64,000 bases of DNA, from assembly GCA_050013875.1 (NCBI GenBank), contig JBEKEK010000015.1:1-64000 (forward strand), read 5' to 3'. Below the pieces are notes generated by a model. It saw nothing but the letters and a program-made list of their open reading frames with translations, had not been told where the DNA came from and did not search any database. The position numbers and the translations under genes are program-made. Each line of letters begins with the position of its first letter. Position 1 is the first letter of the stretch. Origin of the DNA: Trebonia sp050013875. GTDB taxonomy: Bacteria; Actinomycetota; Actinomycetes; Streptosporangiales; Streptosporangiaceae. Shown piece after piece: positions 41,648 to 50,957 of the stretch.

Positions 41648-42925
41648 TCAGCCGCGCAATTCGGCGTCGAGCCGCGCCGCGGCGGCCTCAGCCCTGGGCC
41701 GAAGCGGCGAGGATGCGGGCAGCACCGCGCATTGCCGCTGCCACATTGGCAGGTCCTCGGTGCCCCACCGGGCCTGGGTCCAACTCACCAGGAGCTCGTG
41801 CCTGCCATCGGCCAGGATCATCGCCCGCAGCCAGTCGTGCAGGTCATCGCGCTGGCGGACCACGCCAGGGGCCTCGCTGTTGGGCAGCAGCGGGCCGTGG
41901 TAGCCGCGCAGCGCCGCGGTCACGTTCCCGGTGGCCAGGTGGGAGCTGACGGCCGCCCAGTCGGAGCTGACGTCGCAGGTCAGCCGGTACGGGCGGGAGG
42001 CCAGCGCCTGATCGCCTAGCAACGCGCGCAGCCGCACCATCTCCGCCCGCAGGGTGCTCGAGGTGACGTCACCGGGATACAGCAGCGTCGCCAGCTCGTC
42101 ACCGCTGACACCGTCGGGCCTGCCCGCAAGCACCACCACGATCTCGCTGTGCCGCGGGCTCAGCCGCAGCGACCGGCTGCCCGCGCTCACTACCACGTCG
42201 GGCCGGCCAAGGCCGCGCAGGTGCAGCTGGCCAGGGGGCAGGCCGTCCGTCCCGCCCGGGCGCCAGCCAGGCGCCGGCACCGGCGACCGCACCGTCGCCT
42301 GGCGGACGTTGTCCAGGTAGGCCAGCTCCGATTCGGCCATCCGGGCGGCGGCGCGGATCATCGCGATCGTCTGCGGCGAGCCGATATCATCGCCCCCGGT
42401 GACGTCGACGACGCCAAGGATCCGGTGCGTCACGGGGTCGTGGATGGGCGCCGCCGCGCAGCTCCAGCGCTGCACGGGCCGCACGAAGTGCTCGGCCGCC
42501 TTGATGGTGACCGGGGCGTCGAGCCGCAGCGCGGTGCCGGGCGCGTTGGTGCCCGCGTGCTCCTCGTCCCACTGCGCGCCCTCGACGAACGAGATCGCCT
42601 CGGCCCGCCGCAGCACGTCGCGCCGGCCGCATACCCATAGCAGCTGGCCCTGCTCGTCCGCCACCGCCATCACGCTGTCGCAGTCCTCGGCGGCCTTGCC
42701 GAGCACGTCGTACAGCAGCGGGAAGATCCGCGACAGCGGGTGCTCGGCCCGGTAGTCGTTCAGCAGGCCCTGGTCGAGGGTAATCGGCGGTTCGCTAGCG
42801 TCCACGTTGATGCCCGCCGCCATCGAGCGCAGCCAGGAGTCGGCCACCAGGTCCCGCACCCCGGCAGCCAGACCGCTCACGACCATCCGGTCGTGACCGT
42901 TCGCGGGTCCCCTCGATCTGCCCAC
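41648..42925 (-). CDS. GAF-domain transcriptional activator of aldehyde dehydrogenase
   Basis: A 425-residue regulator of the actinobacterial AcoR-like type without an AAA+ domain. The N-terminus (VADSWLRSMAAGINVD) and a GAF domain (about 60-200; AEHFVRPVQRWSCAAAPIHDPVTHRILGVVDVTGG segment) are sensory. The C-terminal part (about 265-330: RLSPRHSEIVVVLAGRPDGVSGDELATLLY) is a winged-helix-like DNA-binding region. Its position upstream of the aldehyde dehydrogenase-DUF779 pair implies control of those genes. GTG start. Confidence 0.85.
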   Translation of the reverse strand: MGRSRGPANGHDRMVVSGLAAGVRDLVADSWLRSMAAGINVDASEPPITLDQGLLNDYRAEHPLSRIFPLLYDVLGKAAEDCDSVMAVADEQGQLLWVCGRRDVLRRAEAISFVEGAQWDEEHAGTNAPGTALRLDAPVTIKAAEHFVRPVQRWSCAAAPIHDPVTHRILGVVDVTGGDDIGSPQTIAMIRAAARMAESELAYLDNVRQATVRSPVPAPGWRPGGTDGLPPGQLHLRGLGRPDVVVSAGSRSLRLSPRHSEIVVVLAGRPDGVSGDELATLLYPGDVTSSTLRAEMVRLRALLGDQALASRPYRLTCDVSSDWAAVSSHLATGNVTAALRGYHGPLLPNSEAPGVVRQRDDLHDWLRAMILADGRHELLVSWTQARWGTEDLPMWQRQCAVLPASSPLRPRAEAAAARLDAELRG

Positions 42926-43191
42926 GACCTCATTTAAGCACTGCCAGCGACCAGCCGGAACTGTCCGTTTAGGCTGGATGCGGCCGACGGCGCGGTCAGA
43001 AGCGGCGTTTCCTGGGTTTCCGCGGCCTTTCTGACACCGACCGTGCCGTCCAAAACGGGCATAGGGTCCGGCCGGCCAGCATGATGGGGGGTGGGGTGCC
43101 GTTCCTGACGGGCCGTCCGTGCGCGCAGCGATGAGATCCGCCTGCCCGGCCCGTCTTCATCGTTGCCGGAGCCAAGGAGAGGACGCACAAC

Positions 43192-43422
43192 ATGGCCGAG
43201 CAGTCGCAACCCTGGCCTAAGCAAGGACCCGCCTCGTACTTCCCGTCCATCGAGAAGAAGTACGGGCGCCCGATCGCCGAGTGGCAGCGGGTCATCGCGG
43301 ACTGCGGCCTCGACAAGCACATGGCCATCGTGGGCTACCTGAAGTCCGAGCACGGAATGGGGCACGGGCACGCCAATGCGCTCGTCGGCTGGACGCTCGC
43401 GGGCAACGTCGCCCGCCCCTGA
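43192..43422 (+). CDS. DUF4287 small protein
   Basis: A 76-residue protein: YFPSIEKKYGRPIAEWQRVI, then KHMAIVGYLKSEHGMGHGHANALVGWTLAG. This matches DUF4287, a short helical domain of unknown function common in actinobacteria, sometimes fused to DUF5655. The ATG follows AAGGAGAGG. Confidence 0.9.
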   Translation: MAEQSQPWPKQGPASYFPSIEKKYGRPIAEWQRVIADCGLDKHMAIVGYLKSEHGMGHGHANALVGWTLAGNVARP

Positions 43423-43470
43423 CCCGGCGCGGGACCCTCGCGTCGCCTCGTGCGCGGGACGCCGGCCTGC

Positions 43471-44313
43471 TCAATTCGCGCCCGGTCTTAACGCTGGGCG
43501 GGCGGCCGCCGGAGGCGCATCCGGCCGGGCCGGGAGCGTCCTGCCCAGCCGGGCGAGCGGGGACAGGGCTATCAGCACCGGGGACAGCATCAGGCCGGCC
43601 GCCGCCGCCAGGAGGCCGGCCCGCAGCCCGCACTGCTGCCCGAGAAAGCCCCCGAGCAGCGAGCCGAGCGGGGTCAGTCCCATTCCGGCGAAGGTGATCG
43701 TCGCCGCCGCCCGGCCCTGCATCCAGTCCGGGGTGGCGGCCTGCCGGACGGCCATGACCGTCACGTTGACCAGCTGGCCGAAGGCCGCGAAGACGAAGTT
43801 GACCGCCACCAGGGCCGGGATCGTCAGCGCGGCGGGGCCATGGAGCGCCGGCACGCACAGCATGACCCCGTCGCCCAGCGCCGCCGCGGATACCAGCACC
43901 GCGCCGTAACCGAACCGGCCAGGGAGGCGGGCGGCGAGCAGCGAGCCAAGCAGCGCGCCCGGTCCGGCCGCCGCGAGCGCCAGCCCGACGGCGGTGCCCC
44001 CCAGGTGCAGTCCCCGGTCCAGGAAAAGCAGGTAAATGGTCATCAAGGCCGCGAGGAAGAACTGAAAGGCAGCCGAGGCCAGGCACACGGCCCGCAGTGC
44101 CTGGTTGCCCGCGACGAAGCGGAGGCCCTCGTGAACCTGCCGCCAGACCCGCTGATGGGCCTGCGGCCCCTCCGGGACGGTTTCGTGACGGATCCGCCGG
44201 ATCGACAGGAATGACAGTGCAAGCCGGCGGGAAAAAGAGACAGCGGAAGCGAACGGCACGCAGAACCCCTTGGGCTGCTGAGCGAGAGGAGTCCCCGCGC
44301 CCGGGCGCACCAT
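43471..44313 (-). pseudogene. 5'-truncated MFS transporter (MFS_3 type)
   Basis: The open frame encodes 280 residues. From FASAVSFSRRLALSFLSIRR onwards it matches the middle and second half of 12-helix MFS_3 exporters, including the central loop (VWRQVHEGLRFVAGNQALR) and six or seven C-terminal helices (NFVFAAFGQLVNVTVMAVRQAAT). The first ~190 residues, six helices, are missing and no coding signal for them is present upstream. The first 18 residues (MVRPGAG...) look non-homologous. It is almost certainly non-functional as a transporter. Confidence 0.75.
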
Positions 44314-44469
44314 CCGGTGCGCCGGCGGTTCGGCGGGGAGGCTCGCTGTGCCGCGCGTGGGGGCGGCACGCGATGACTGGCCGCTTACGGCCTACAGCGT
44401 CAACGCGTGCCCGTTTGACCGGGCATCTCTCAGCTCCTCGCAGGTCACCGTCTGGCTGGTACGGTACAC

Positions 44470-44520
44470 GCCGGCCGGCCGCCCGCGATAGGCGATTAAA
44501 TCGCCCGACCGGCCGCCGGC
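44470..44520 (-). terminator. Imperfect hairpin downstream of the response regulator
   Basis: A GC-rich imperfect inverted repeat (GCCGGC... and ...GCCGGC) around the near-palindrome GGCGATTAAATCGCC (44491-44505), 15 bases after the stop of the minus-strand signalling operon. It is a likely terminator. Confidence 0.5.
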
Positions 44521-44534
44521 ATGCCGCGGCGCGG

Positions 44535-44978
44535 TCATTGCGGCAGCTTGACCAGGGTCAGGAAGAAGTCGTCGATCTGCCGGATGGCCGCGATGAAGTT
44601 CTCGAAGTCCACCGGCTTGCTCACGTACGCGTTGGCGTGCAGCCGGTAGCTGCGCACGATGTCCTCCTCCGCCTGCGAAGTGGTCAGCACGACGACCGGG
44701 ATGACCGCAAGCGCAGGGTCCCGCTTCAGCTCGGCCAGCACCTCGAGGCCGGACAACCGCGGGAGGTTGATGTCGAGCAGGATCATCCCCGGCCTCGGCG
44801 CGTCGGCAAACGGACCGGTCCGGCGCAGGAACTGAAGGGCCCGCTCACCATCCGTGACCACGTGCAGCGGGTTGCGTATCTTGTAGAACTCGAAGGCCTC
44901 CCTGGTCATGAGGATGTCGCCCTCGTCGTCCTCCACCAGGAGCACGTCGACCGGATTAAGATCATCCTGATCAGCCAT
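44535..44978 (-). CDS. Single-domain response regulator (Rcp1-like)
   Basis: A 147-residue CheY-like receiver without an output domain. It has the acidic pocket VEDDEGD, the phospho-acceptor in ILLDINLPRLSG, VLTTSQAEED and the lysine in YVSKPVDFENF. Receivers of this kind accept phosphate from phytochrome-type kinases. Start ATG after GAGGGA overlaps the upstream kinase stop by eight bases, so it is the cognate partner of that kinase. Confidence 0.94.
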   Translation of the reverse strand: MADQDDLNPVDVLLVEDDEGDILMTREAFEFYKIRNPLHVVTDGERALQFLRRTGPFADAPRPGMILLDINLPRLSGLEVLAELKRDPALAVIPVVVLTTSQAEEDIVRSYRLHANAYVSKPVDFENFIAAIRQIDDFFLTLVKLPQ

Positions 44979-46539
44979 CGGTTGTTCCCTCGTCGTCGGA
45001 AAGTGCGGGCACGGTGAAACAGAACCTGGCGCCGTCCCCGACGCCGGTGTCGAGCCAGATCCGGCCACCGAAGTACTCGATGATCTTCCGGCACATCGCG
45101 AGGCCGATACCGGTACCCGGATAGGCGGCCCGGTCATGCAAGCGCTGGAAGATCAGGAAAACGCGGTCAGCATACTGCGGCTCGATGCCGATTCCGTTAT
45201 CGGTGACGGAAAACGACCAGAATGCGCCGTCGCGTTCGGCCGTGACGACGATACGCGGCGGCCGCTCGCCCCTGAACTTCAGCGCGTTGCTGAGCAGGTT
45301 CTGGAGCACCACGGTCATCAGCGTGAGCTGTGCCCGCACCACCGGCAGCGGCCCGGCCTCGATCATGGCGCCGGCCTGGCCGATCTGGGCGGACAGGTTG
45401 GCTGTGGCCGCGGCCAGCGCGGCGTCGCAGGCCACCGGGCCAAGATCCGCGGCCGAGCGGCCCACCCGGCTGAACGCGAGCAGGTCGTTGATCAGTACCT
45501 GCATCCGCTTGGCCCCGTCCACCGCGAACTCGATGTACTGATCGGCCCGCTCATCGAGCTGTCCGCCGTAGCGGCGCTGCAGCAGCTGGCAGAAGCTGGT
45601 GACCTTTCGCAATGGTTCCTGCAGATCGTGCGACGCCACATAGGCGAACTGCTCGAGCTCGGCGTTGGAGCGCTGCAGCTCCGCCGCCCGCGCCGCCAGC
45701 GCCTCGTTCGCCTCCCGCACCGCCGACAGTTCGCGCAGGATGCGTTCGCGCATGGTGTTCACATCGGCGGCCAGGCCGCGTATCTCGGCCGGCCCGCGCT
45801 GTGCGACCTCGTGCCCGAAATCGCCGTCGGCGACCCGCCGTGCCTCCGCGGCCAGCAGGTGCACCGGGCGGATCGCGGTGGCGCGCAGTACCACGGCAAG
45901 TCCCGCCACCACCAGCGCGAGGCCGATCGCGATGACCAGCAGGACCACGTGGAGCTCGGTCGAGGCCTGGTCAAGCGAGCCGAGCGCCTGTCCCCTGGCG
46001 GCTGAGATATCCGCCTCGAAGGTGCCGAACCTGACGCGCAGTGCGTCGAACTCCGCCTTGCCCGCCAGGATGTCCGGGCTGACCGCGGGCTTCCCGGTGG
46101 CCTGGATCTGCTTGATCGTCGGGTCCGCGTAGCGGGTGCGCCAGTCGTTGGCCTCGGCCAGCGTCTGCTCAAGGTCCGTGGTACTGGCGGCGGGCAGCCG
46201 CGGCATGAGCTGGCGCAGCTGGCTGACCGCGGCCTGCTCGGCGGCCACCCCCCCGGTGTAGGGGGCGAGGAAGTCCGGCTTGCCGCTGAGCGCGTACCCG
46301 CGCACCCCGGTTTCCTGGTTCAGCAGCGCGCTGTAGAGCTGCTGCGCCGCCAGCGCGGCGGGGTCGATCGTGGTCTCGATGCGCTGGCGCTCGTTATCCA
46401 GGTGGGCCAGCGCGAGCGCCCCGGTGACCACCGCCGCCAGCGAAAGTACCACCATCAGCAAGACAGTGCCGCCAATGATGCGGCCGAGCGGCCAAGGCGA
46501 CGATGCCAGACGCCGGGCGGCCGGCGCGGGCCCGGTCAT
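44971..46539 (-). CDS. Membrane histidine kinase, CHASE3-HAMP-HisKA
   Basis: A 522-residue sensor kinase. TM1 (about residues 20-47) and TM2 (about 195-220) flank an extracytoplasmic CHASE3-type helical sensor (QQLYSALLNQETGVRGYALSG). A HAMP domain follows (LLAAEARRVADGDFGHEV), then a coiled coil, the phospho-acceptor His in YVASHDLQEPLRKV, and an ATPase domain with NLLSNALKF, DNGIGIEPQYADRVF and GTGIGLAMCRKI. The kinase core is of the cyanobacterial-phytochrome-like HisKA_2-flanked type that pairs with lone receivers. The start overlaps the PP2C gene stop as ATGA. Confidence 0.94.
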   Translation of the reverse strand: MTGPAPAARRLASSPWPLGRIIGGTVLLMVVLSLAAVVTGALALAHLDNERQRIETTIDPAALAAQQLYSALLNQETGVRGYALSGKPDFLAPYTGGVAAEQAAVSQLRQLMPRLPAASTTDLEQTLAEANDWRTRYADPTIKQIQATGKPAVSPDILAGKAEFDALRVRFGTFEADISAARGQALGSLDQASTELHVVLLVIAIGLALVVAGLAVVLRATAIRPVHLLAAEARRVADGDFGHEVAQRGPAEIRGLAADVNTMRERILRELSAVREANEALAARAAELQRSNAELEQFAYVASHDLQEPLRKVTSFCQLLQRRYGGQLDERADQYIEFAVDGAKRMQVLINDLLAFSRVGRSAADLGPVACDAALAAATANLSAQIGQAGAMIEAGPLPVVRAQLTLMTVVLQNLLSNALKFRGERPPRIVVTAERDGAFWSFSVTDNGIGIEPQYADRVFLIFQRLHDRAAYPGTGIGLAMCRKIIEYFGGRIWLDTGVGDGARFCFTVPALSDDEGTTDG

Positions 46540-47714
46540 GCGCAGCTGAGCGCGAGGATCGCGAGGTCGTCGTCCAGGTCACCGCTGTTGAGGTTGCGCA
46601 CCTGCTCGATCAGCCGGTTCAGGAACGCGTCGTCGGCGACCTTGCCCGGATCGAACGGCGGCGCGCCCAGGGCGTCCCGCAGCAGGCCCATCAGGCCCTC
46701 GGAGCCGAGACGGAACGGGCCCCGGGCGATCCGTCCCTCGATCAGCCCGTCGGTGTACAGCAGCAGCGACCACCGGTCGCCGAGTATCACCTCCTGGCCG
46801 GGCCAGCTCTCAGCGCTGTTGAGCCCGGGCGGCGGGCACGGGGGCGCGGTCAGCTCGGTTATCCGGCCGGGAGTGATCAGCAGCGGCGCGGGGTGGCCGG
46901 CCAGCCGCAGCACCCCGCTGACCCGGTCGGGCGCCACCGACAGCATGCAGACGGTGGCGAACATGGCATCGTCTTGCTGCTCGTGCTTGAGCACGAGCTG
47001 GACGGCCGAGAGCACCTCGGCCGGCGGCTGGCCCGACAGCACCAGCGCCCGCCACGCCACCCGCAGGCAGACCCCGAGCGCGGCCTCGGATGGACCCCGC
47101 CCGCAGACATCGCCGATCACCGCGTGCACCCAGCCGTCGGGGGTCTGCACCACGTCGTAGAAATCCCCGCCGAGCAGCCGCTCCCGGCCGCCCGCCCGGT
47201 ACTGCGCGGCGACGCTCAGCCGCGCGTCAGCCAGTACCGGCGAGGGCAGCAGGCCGCGCTCAAGCCGGGCGTTCTCCTGGGCGCTGGCCCGCGCGACGGC
47301 CAGCTGCCGCTGGGCCTCGTCCCAGCGGCGGCGCTCCATCGCGTACCTGATCACCCGGTGCAGCAGCTTCGCGGTCACATCGCCTTTGACCAGGTAATCC
47401 TGGGCCCCGGCGCGGACCGCCTGCTCGCCCAGGTACTCATCGGCCAGGCCGGTGAGCACGACGACGGCAGCGTCAGGTTCCTGCCGGAGCAGCTGCCGAA
47501 GACCGTCAAGGCCCTGCGAATCCGGCAGGCCGAGGTCAAGCAGCACGCACGCCGCGTCGCGAATCAGCTTCCTGGCATCAGCCAGCAGCCGCGCCCGCTG
47601 AACCCGGGCTCCGAGGCCCGCGTCGTTAAGCAGTTCCTCGACGAGGAAGGCATCGCCGTCGTCGTCCTCAACCAGCAGAATCCGGATCTGCTCCGCATCA
47701 GCTGCCATCAGCAC
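46536..47714 (-). CDS. Receiver-PP2C (SpoIIE-type) phosphatase
   Basis: A 392-residue cytosolic protein. Residues ~8-125 form a receiver domain (LLVEDDDGDAFLVEEL; phospho-Asp in LLDLGLPDSQGL; Lys in DYLVKGDV). After a coiled-coil linker, a SpoIIE-like PP2C domain begins at LERGLLPSP and contains GGDFYDVVQTPDGW and GDVCGRGPSEAALG with the metal-binding Asp residues, ending DLDDDLAILAL. Such proteins dephosphorylate anti-sigma-factor antagonists. It is the first gene of the three-gene signalling operon with the CHASE3 kinase and the lone receiver. GTG 47714 or ATG 47708 could start it. Confidence 0.93.
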   Translation of the reverse strand: MLMAADAEQIRILLVEDDDGDAFLVEELLNDAGLGARVQRARLLADARKLIRDAACVLLDLGLPDSQGLDGLRQLLRQEPDAAVVVLTGLADEYLGEQAVRAGAQDYLVKGDVTAKLLHRVIRYAMERRRWDEAQRQLAVARASAQENARLERGLLPSPVLADARLSVAAQYRAGGRERLLGGDFYDVVQTPDGWVHAVIGDVCGRGPSEAALGVCLRVAWRALVLSGQPPAEVLSAVQLVLKHEQQDDAMFATVCMLSVAPDRVSGVLRLAGHPAPLLITPGRITELTAPPCPPPGLNSAESWPGQEVILGDRWSLLLYTDGLIEGRIARGPFRLGSEGLMGLLRDALGAPPFDPGKVADDAFLNRLIEQVRNLNSGDLDDDLAILALSCA

Positions 47715-47806
47715 TCACTCTTGGGGGACGTGGCGGACACCGTCGCCTTCCGCGCGGCGCCGACAGCTTAGTACAGGCGGATAATCACTCCCCGTTCCGG
47801 ACAGAA

Positions 47807-48427
47807 TTACACGACCGCGAGCCCCTCGCGAAGGTACGGCGTGATGTTGCGCATGGCGCGGGCGACGTACTCTTCCTTCTCGCCGACCGGCGCGACGTAA
47901 TGCAGCGCGCTTTCGGCCGCTTCGGTCCCCTCGAGCCGGGCGATGAGCCAGGCGGCGAGGTAGTGCGATGCCAGGCAGCCGCCGGCCGTCGCGACATTCC
48001 CCCGGGCGAAGAAGGGCTGGTTGAGCACCTCGACTCCGGCTGCCGCCACCCATGGCTTGCTGACAAGGTCGGTGCAGGCCGGGACGCCGTCAAGCAGCCC
48101 GAGCTTGGCCAGCACGAGCGCTCCTGAGCACTGCCCGGCGATCAACTGCCGCGACGGGTCGAGCGGGCGCAGCTGCCCCATGATGGCCGGGTCGGCGACC
48201 ACCTCACGGGTCTGCAGGCCGCTGCCCACGATGATGGCATCCGCGGCGCATGCCTCCCCGAGGCTGGCCATCGACTCGATCACCACCCCGTTCATCGAGC
48301 GGACCCGGGGCGCGGGTGCGGCGATGGACACGCGCCAGCCGGGCTTCCTTACCCGGTTGAGTACCCCGAGGGCGATCAGTGAGTCGAGTTCGTTGTAGCC
48401 CTCGAAGGTGAGGATCGCGATGTGCAC
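47807..48427 (-). CDS. DJ-1/PfpI-family protein
   Basis: A 206-residue glutamine-amidotransferase-like protein. It has the nucleophile elbow AGQCSGALVLAKLG with Cys near residue 100, and opens MHIAILTFEGYNELDSLIALGVLNR as in the group close to transcriptional regulators and isonitrile hydratases. The reaction (deglycase, hydratase or chaperone-like) cannot be told. It diverges from a MocR regulator and is the likely target. Confidence 0.88.
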   Translation of the reverse strand: MHIAILTFEGYNELDSLIALGVLNRVRKPGWRVSIAAPAPRVRSMNGVVIESMASLGEACAADAIIVGSGLQTREVVADPAIMGQLRPLDPSRQLIAGQCSGALVLAKLGLLDGVPACTDLVSKPWVAAAGVEVLNQPFFARGNVATAGGCLASHYLAAWLIARLEGTEAAESALHYVAPVGEKEEYVARAMRNITPYLREGLAVV

Positions 48428-48487
48428 GGCCGTTTCCTTTCGCTCGCGGACGGCTCACGGACGGCTCACGCTAGTTGGCAGGCTCCA

Positions 48488-48517
48488 TGACAGTCAAAGA
48501 ATTGTCATGCATACAAT
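48488..48517 (+). promoter_or_regulatory. Promoter and inverted repeat of the MocR gene
   Basis: TGACAG (48488-48493) and TACAAT (48512-48517) are 18 bases apart and would place transcription start next to the ATG at 48525, giving a leaderless message. ATTGT (48501-48505) and ACAAT (48513-48517) form an inverted repeat across the -10 box, a plausible autorepression site. Confidence 0.5.
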
Positions 48518-48524
48518 CGGCACC

Positions 48525-49862
48525 ATGGTGGTCTCGCGCTACAAGGTCGTGGTCGACGCGTTCGCAGCGGAGATCCGCGCGGGCCGCCTGACCCCGGGGA
48601 CGCGGCTGCCCACGCACCGTCAGCTCGCGGACCGCGAGGGCATCGCGCTGGTGACCGCATCGCGGGTCTATGCCGAGCTGGCAGCCATCGGCCTGGTGAG
48701 CGGCGAGCAGGGCCGGGGCACGTTCGTCCGCGACATCGCGCTGCCAGCCGGCCAGGGCATTGACCAGCAAGCGGCCGCGGCCGACGCCATCGACCTGAAC
48801 TTCAACTATCCCTCGCTCCCCGGTCAGGCCGACCTGCTGCGCCGCGCGCTGCGGGAGCTGGCGACATCCGGCGATCTTGAGGCTCTGCTGCGCTACCAGC
48901 CCCATCGCGGCCGCCCCAAGGACAGGGCATCGGTCGCCCGCCACCTGCGGCTATCCGGGCTCGCGGTAAGCGCCGATGACGTCTTGATCGTCAACGGGTC
49001 TCAGCACGGGCTGGCCACGACGATGATGGCGACGTTGCGGGCGGGCGACGTCGTCGCGGTCGACGCGCTCACCTACCCGGGCTTCAAGGTGCTCGCCCAC
49101 ACGCTCCGGCTGGAACTGGCGCCGCTGCCGGTGACCACCGGCGGACCGGATCTCGATGCCCTTGGGCAGCTGTGCGCGAAGCGGCCGGTGCGCGCGATCT
49201 ACACCATGCCCACGCTGCAGAACCCGCTCGGCTGGGTCATGGACGCCCCCGCCCGCGCGCGGCTGGCGGCTATCGCGCGGCGGCATGGGCTGCTCATCAT
49301 CGAAGACGCCTCCTACGCCTACCTCGCGGGGCAGCCGCCGCCGCCGATCGCGGCGCAGGCGCCGGACATCACCGTCTACGTTTCTGGGCTGTCCAAGAGC
49401 GTTGCCACCGGGCTGCGATTCGGCTTCGTCGCGGCCCCCGCGCCGCTCGTCACCGCGATCGAGCGCGCGATCCGCGTGACCACGTGGAACACTCCCGCCA
49501 TCATCACCGCGATAGCCTGCCGCTGGCTCGACAACGGCACCGTCAGCCGCCTCGAAGCCCGCAAACGGGACGACGCCAGAACGCGTCAGTCGATCGCCCG
49601 CGATGCCCTGGCGGGCCTGCCCATGGTCGGCCACCCGTCGTCCTACTTCAGCTGGCTCCCGTTGCCCGAGGACGCCCGCGCCGACCGGATAGTGGCGGCC
49701 CTCGCCCGCCGGGGCATCTCGGTTTCCACCGCGGAGCCGTTCGCGACTTCCGCGCATCTACCGCAGGCGATCCGGCTGGCCCTGGGCTCAGCCGAGCTTG
49801 GCAGCCTGCGCCAGGCGCTGGGCGAGGTCAGGAAGGTCGTCGAGGCGGACCCCTACGGCTGA
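48525..49862 (+). CDS. MocR-type regulator (GntR DNA-binding domain + PLP aminotransferase domain)
   Basis: A 445-residue fusion. The winged helix (about residues 3-70) is GntR-like: FAAEIRAGRLTPGTRLPTHRQLADREGIALVTASRVYAEL. The rest is a fold-type I aminotransferase domain with NGSQHGLATTMMATLRAGD, TLQNPLGWVM, the cofactor lysine in YVSGLSKSVATGLRFGF, and a C-terminal small domain. These regulators sense PLP-amino acid adducts. The start is set by the adjacent promoter; ATG 48507 would add six residues but lies inside the promoter. It is divergent from the DJ-1/PfpI gene. Confidence 0.9.
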   Translation: MVVSRYKVVVDAFAAEIRAGRLTPGTRLPTHRQLADREGIALVTASRVYAELAAIGLVSGEQGRGTFVRDIALPAGQGIDQQAAAADAIDLNFNYPSLPGQADLLRRALRELATSGDLEALLRYQPHRGRPKDRASVARHLRLSGLAVSADDVLIVNGSQHGLATTMMATLRAGDVVAVDALTYPGFKVLAHTLRLELAPLPVTTGGPDLDALGQLCAKRPVRAIYTMPTLQNPLGWVMDAPARARLAAIARRHGLLIIEDASYAYLAGQPPPPIAAQAPDITVYVSGLSKSVATGLRFGFVAAPAPLVTAIERAIRVTTWNTPAIITAIACRWLDNGTVSRLEARKRDDARTRQSIARDALAGLPMVGHPSSYFSWLPLPEDARADRIVAALARRGISVSTAEPFATSAHLPQAIRLALGSAELGSLRQALGEVRKVVEADPYG

Positions 49863-49894
49863 GCTCACCGCGACGGCGCGCCTATCCTGGGGTC

Positions 49895-50788
49895 GTGCGC
49901 CTGGTTTCGCTGCTGCCTTCGGCGACGGAGATCGTTTACGCGCTCGGCCTGGGCGGGGACCTGGTCGGGGTGACGTTCGAGTGCGACGAGCCCGCGTCCG
50001 CCCGCCGCGAGAAGACGGTCGTCGTGGGCGGCCGGGATACCAGCGGGATGACGCCGGGCGAAATCGACGCCTATGTCCGTGCGCAGACCGCGGCCGGCGC
50101 GGACCTCTACACGCTGCACGCCCGCGCGCTGGCGGACCTGGAACCCGAGCTGATCTTGACCCAGGATCTGTGCCGCGTCTGCGCGCTGCCGTCCGGCCAC
50201 GTCGAGGACGCCCTCGGCTACCTCGGCTGCCAGGCCGACGTGCTATCGCTTGACCCGCACACGCTCGATGAGGTGCTTGACTCTATCCTCGCGGTGGGAG
50301 CGCGGGCCGGGGTGCCGGAGCGCGCCGCGCGCCTGGTCGCCGGGCTGCGGGCCCGCCTTGACCGCACCGCGGCGCTGGTGGCAGGGCGGCGCCGCCCCCG
50401 GGTGGCGGTGGTGGAGTGGACCGACCCGCCGTTCGCCGCCGGGCACTGGATTCCCGACCTGGTCACCGCGGCCGGCGGCCAGCCCGTGGCCGCGCGGCCT
50501 GGCGGGCGTTCCGTCACCGTCAGCTGGGACGCCATCGCCGCCGAGGCGCCCGATCTGGTCATCGTGGCACCCTGCGGCTACCGGCTGGCCGGCGCGGCCG
50601 AGCAGGCGCAGGCGGCCGCCCGGGCGCTGCCCGGCCTGCCCGTCTGGGCGATCGACGCCAACGGGATTGTGGTCCGCCCCGGTCCCCGGCTGATCGAAGG
50701 CGTCGAGGCGATCGCCGCGGTCCTGCACCCAGATGCCGTGCCGGCCCCGCCATCCGGCGCGATAGGCCGCGTCGTTCCGGCTGGGTAA
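49895..50788 (+). CDS. Cobalamin-binding protein, cytosolic BtuF-like
   Basis: A 297-residue periplasmic-binding-protein fold of the BtuF/FecB type: RLVSLLPSATEIVYALGLGGDLVGVTFECD, LILTQDLCRVCALP, WIPDLVTAAGG and APDLVIVAPCGY. There is no signal peptide or lipobox, as in a large group of actinobacterial BtuF-like proteins whose role is unclear. GTG start with TATCCT 10 bases before it suggests a leaderless message. It stands next to a B12-dependent photoreceptor gene, so cobalamin or cobamide handling for that regulator is plausible. Confidence 0.85.
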   Translation: MRLVSLLPSATEIVYALGLGGDLVGVTFECDEPASARREKTVVVGGRDTSGMTPGEIDAYVRAQTAAGADLYTLHARALADLEPELILTQDLCRVCALPSGHVEDALGYLGCQADVLSLDPHTLDEVLDSILAVGARAGVPERAARLVAGLRARLDRTAALVAGRRRPRVAVVEWTDPPFAAGHWIPDLVTAAGGQPVAARPGGRSVTVSWDAIAAEAPDLVIVAPCGYRLAGAAEQAQAAARALPGLPVWAIDANGIVVRPGPRLIEGVEAIAAVLHPDAVPAPPSGAIGRVVPAG

Positions 50789-50957
50789 CGCGCAAGCGCC
50801 GCCGTTCGGGTGGCCGGGCCGGCGGCGCCGCCCGGGGAGGAGGCTCAGCCGGCCGTCCGGGAGAAACCGGCGTGCGTTCAAAGGAAGGACTCAAAAATCC
50901 CTTTCGACTTAACGGACCGTGGAGTCTGCCGCGGCCGCGCTCGACCGGGGACGCGGG

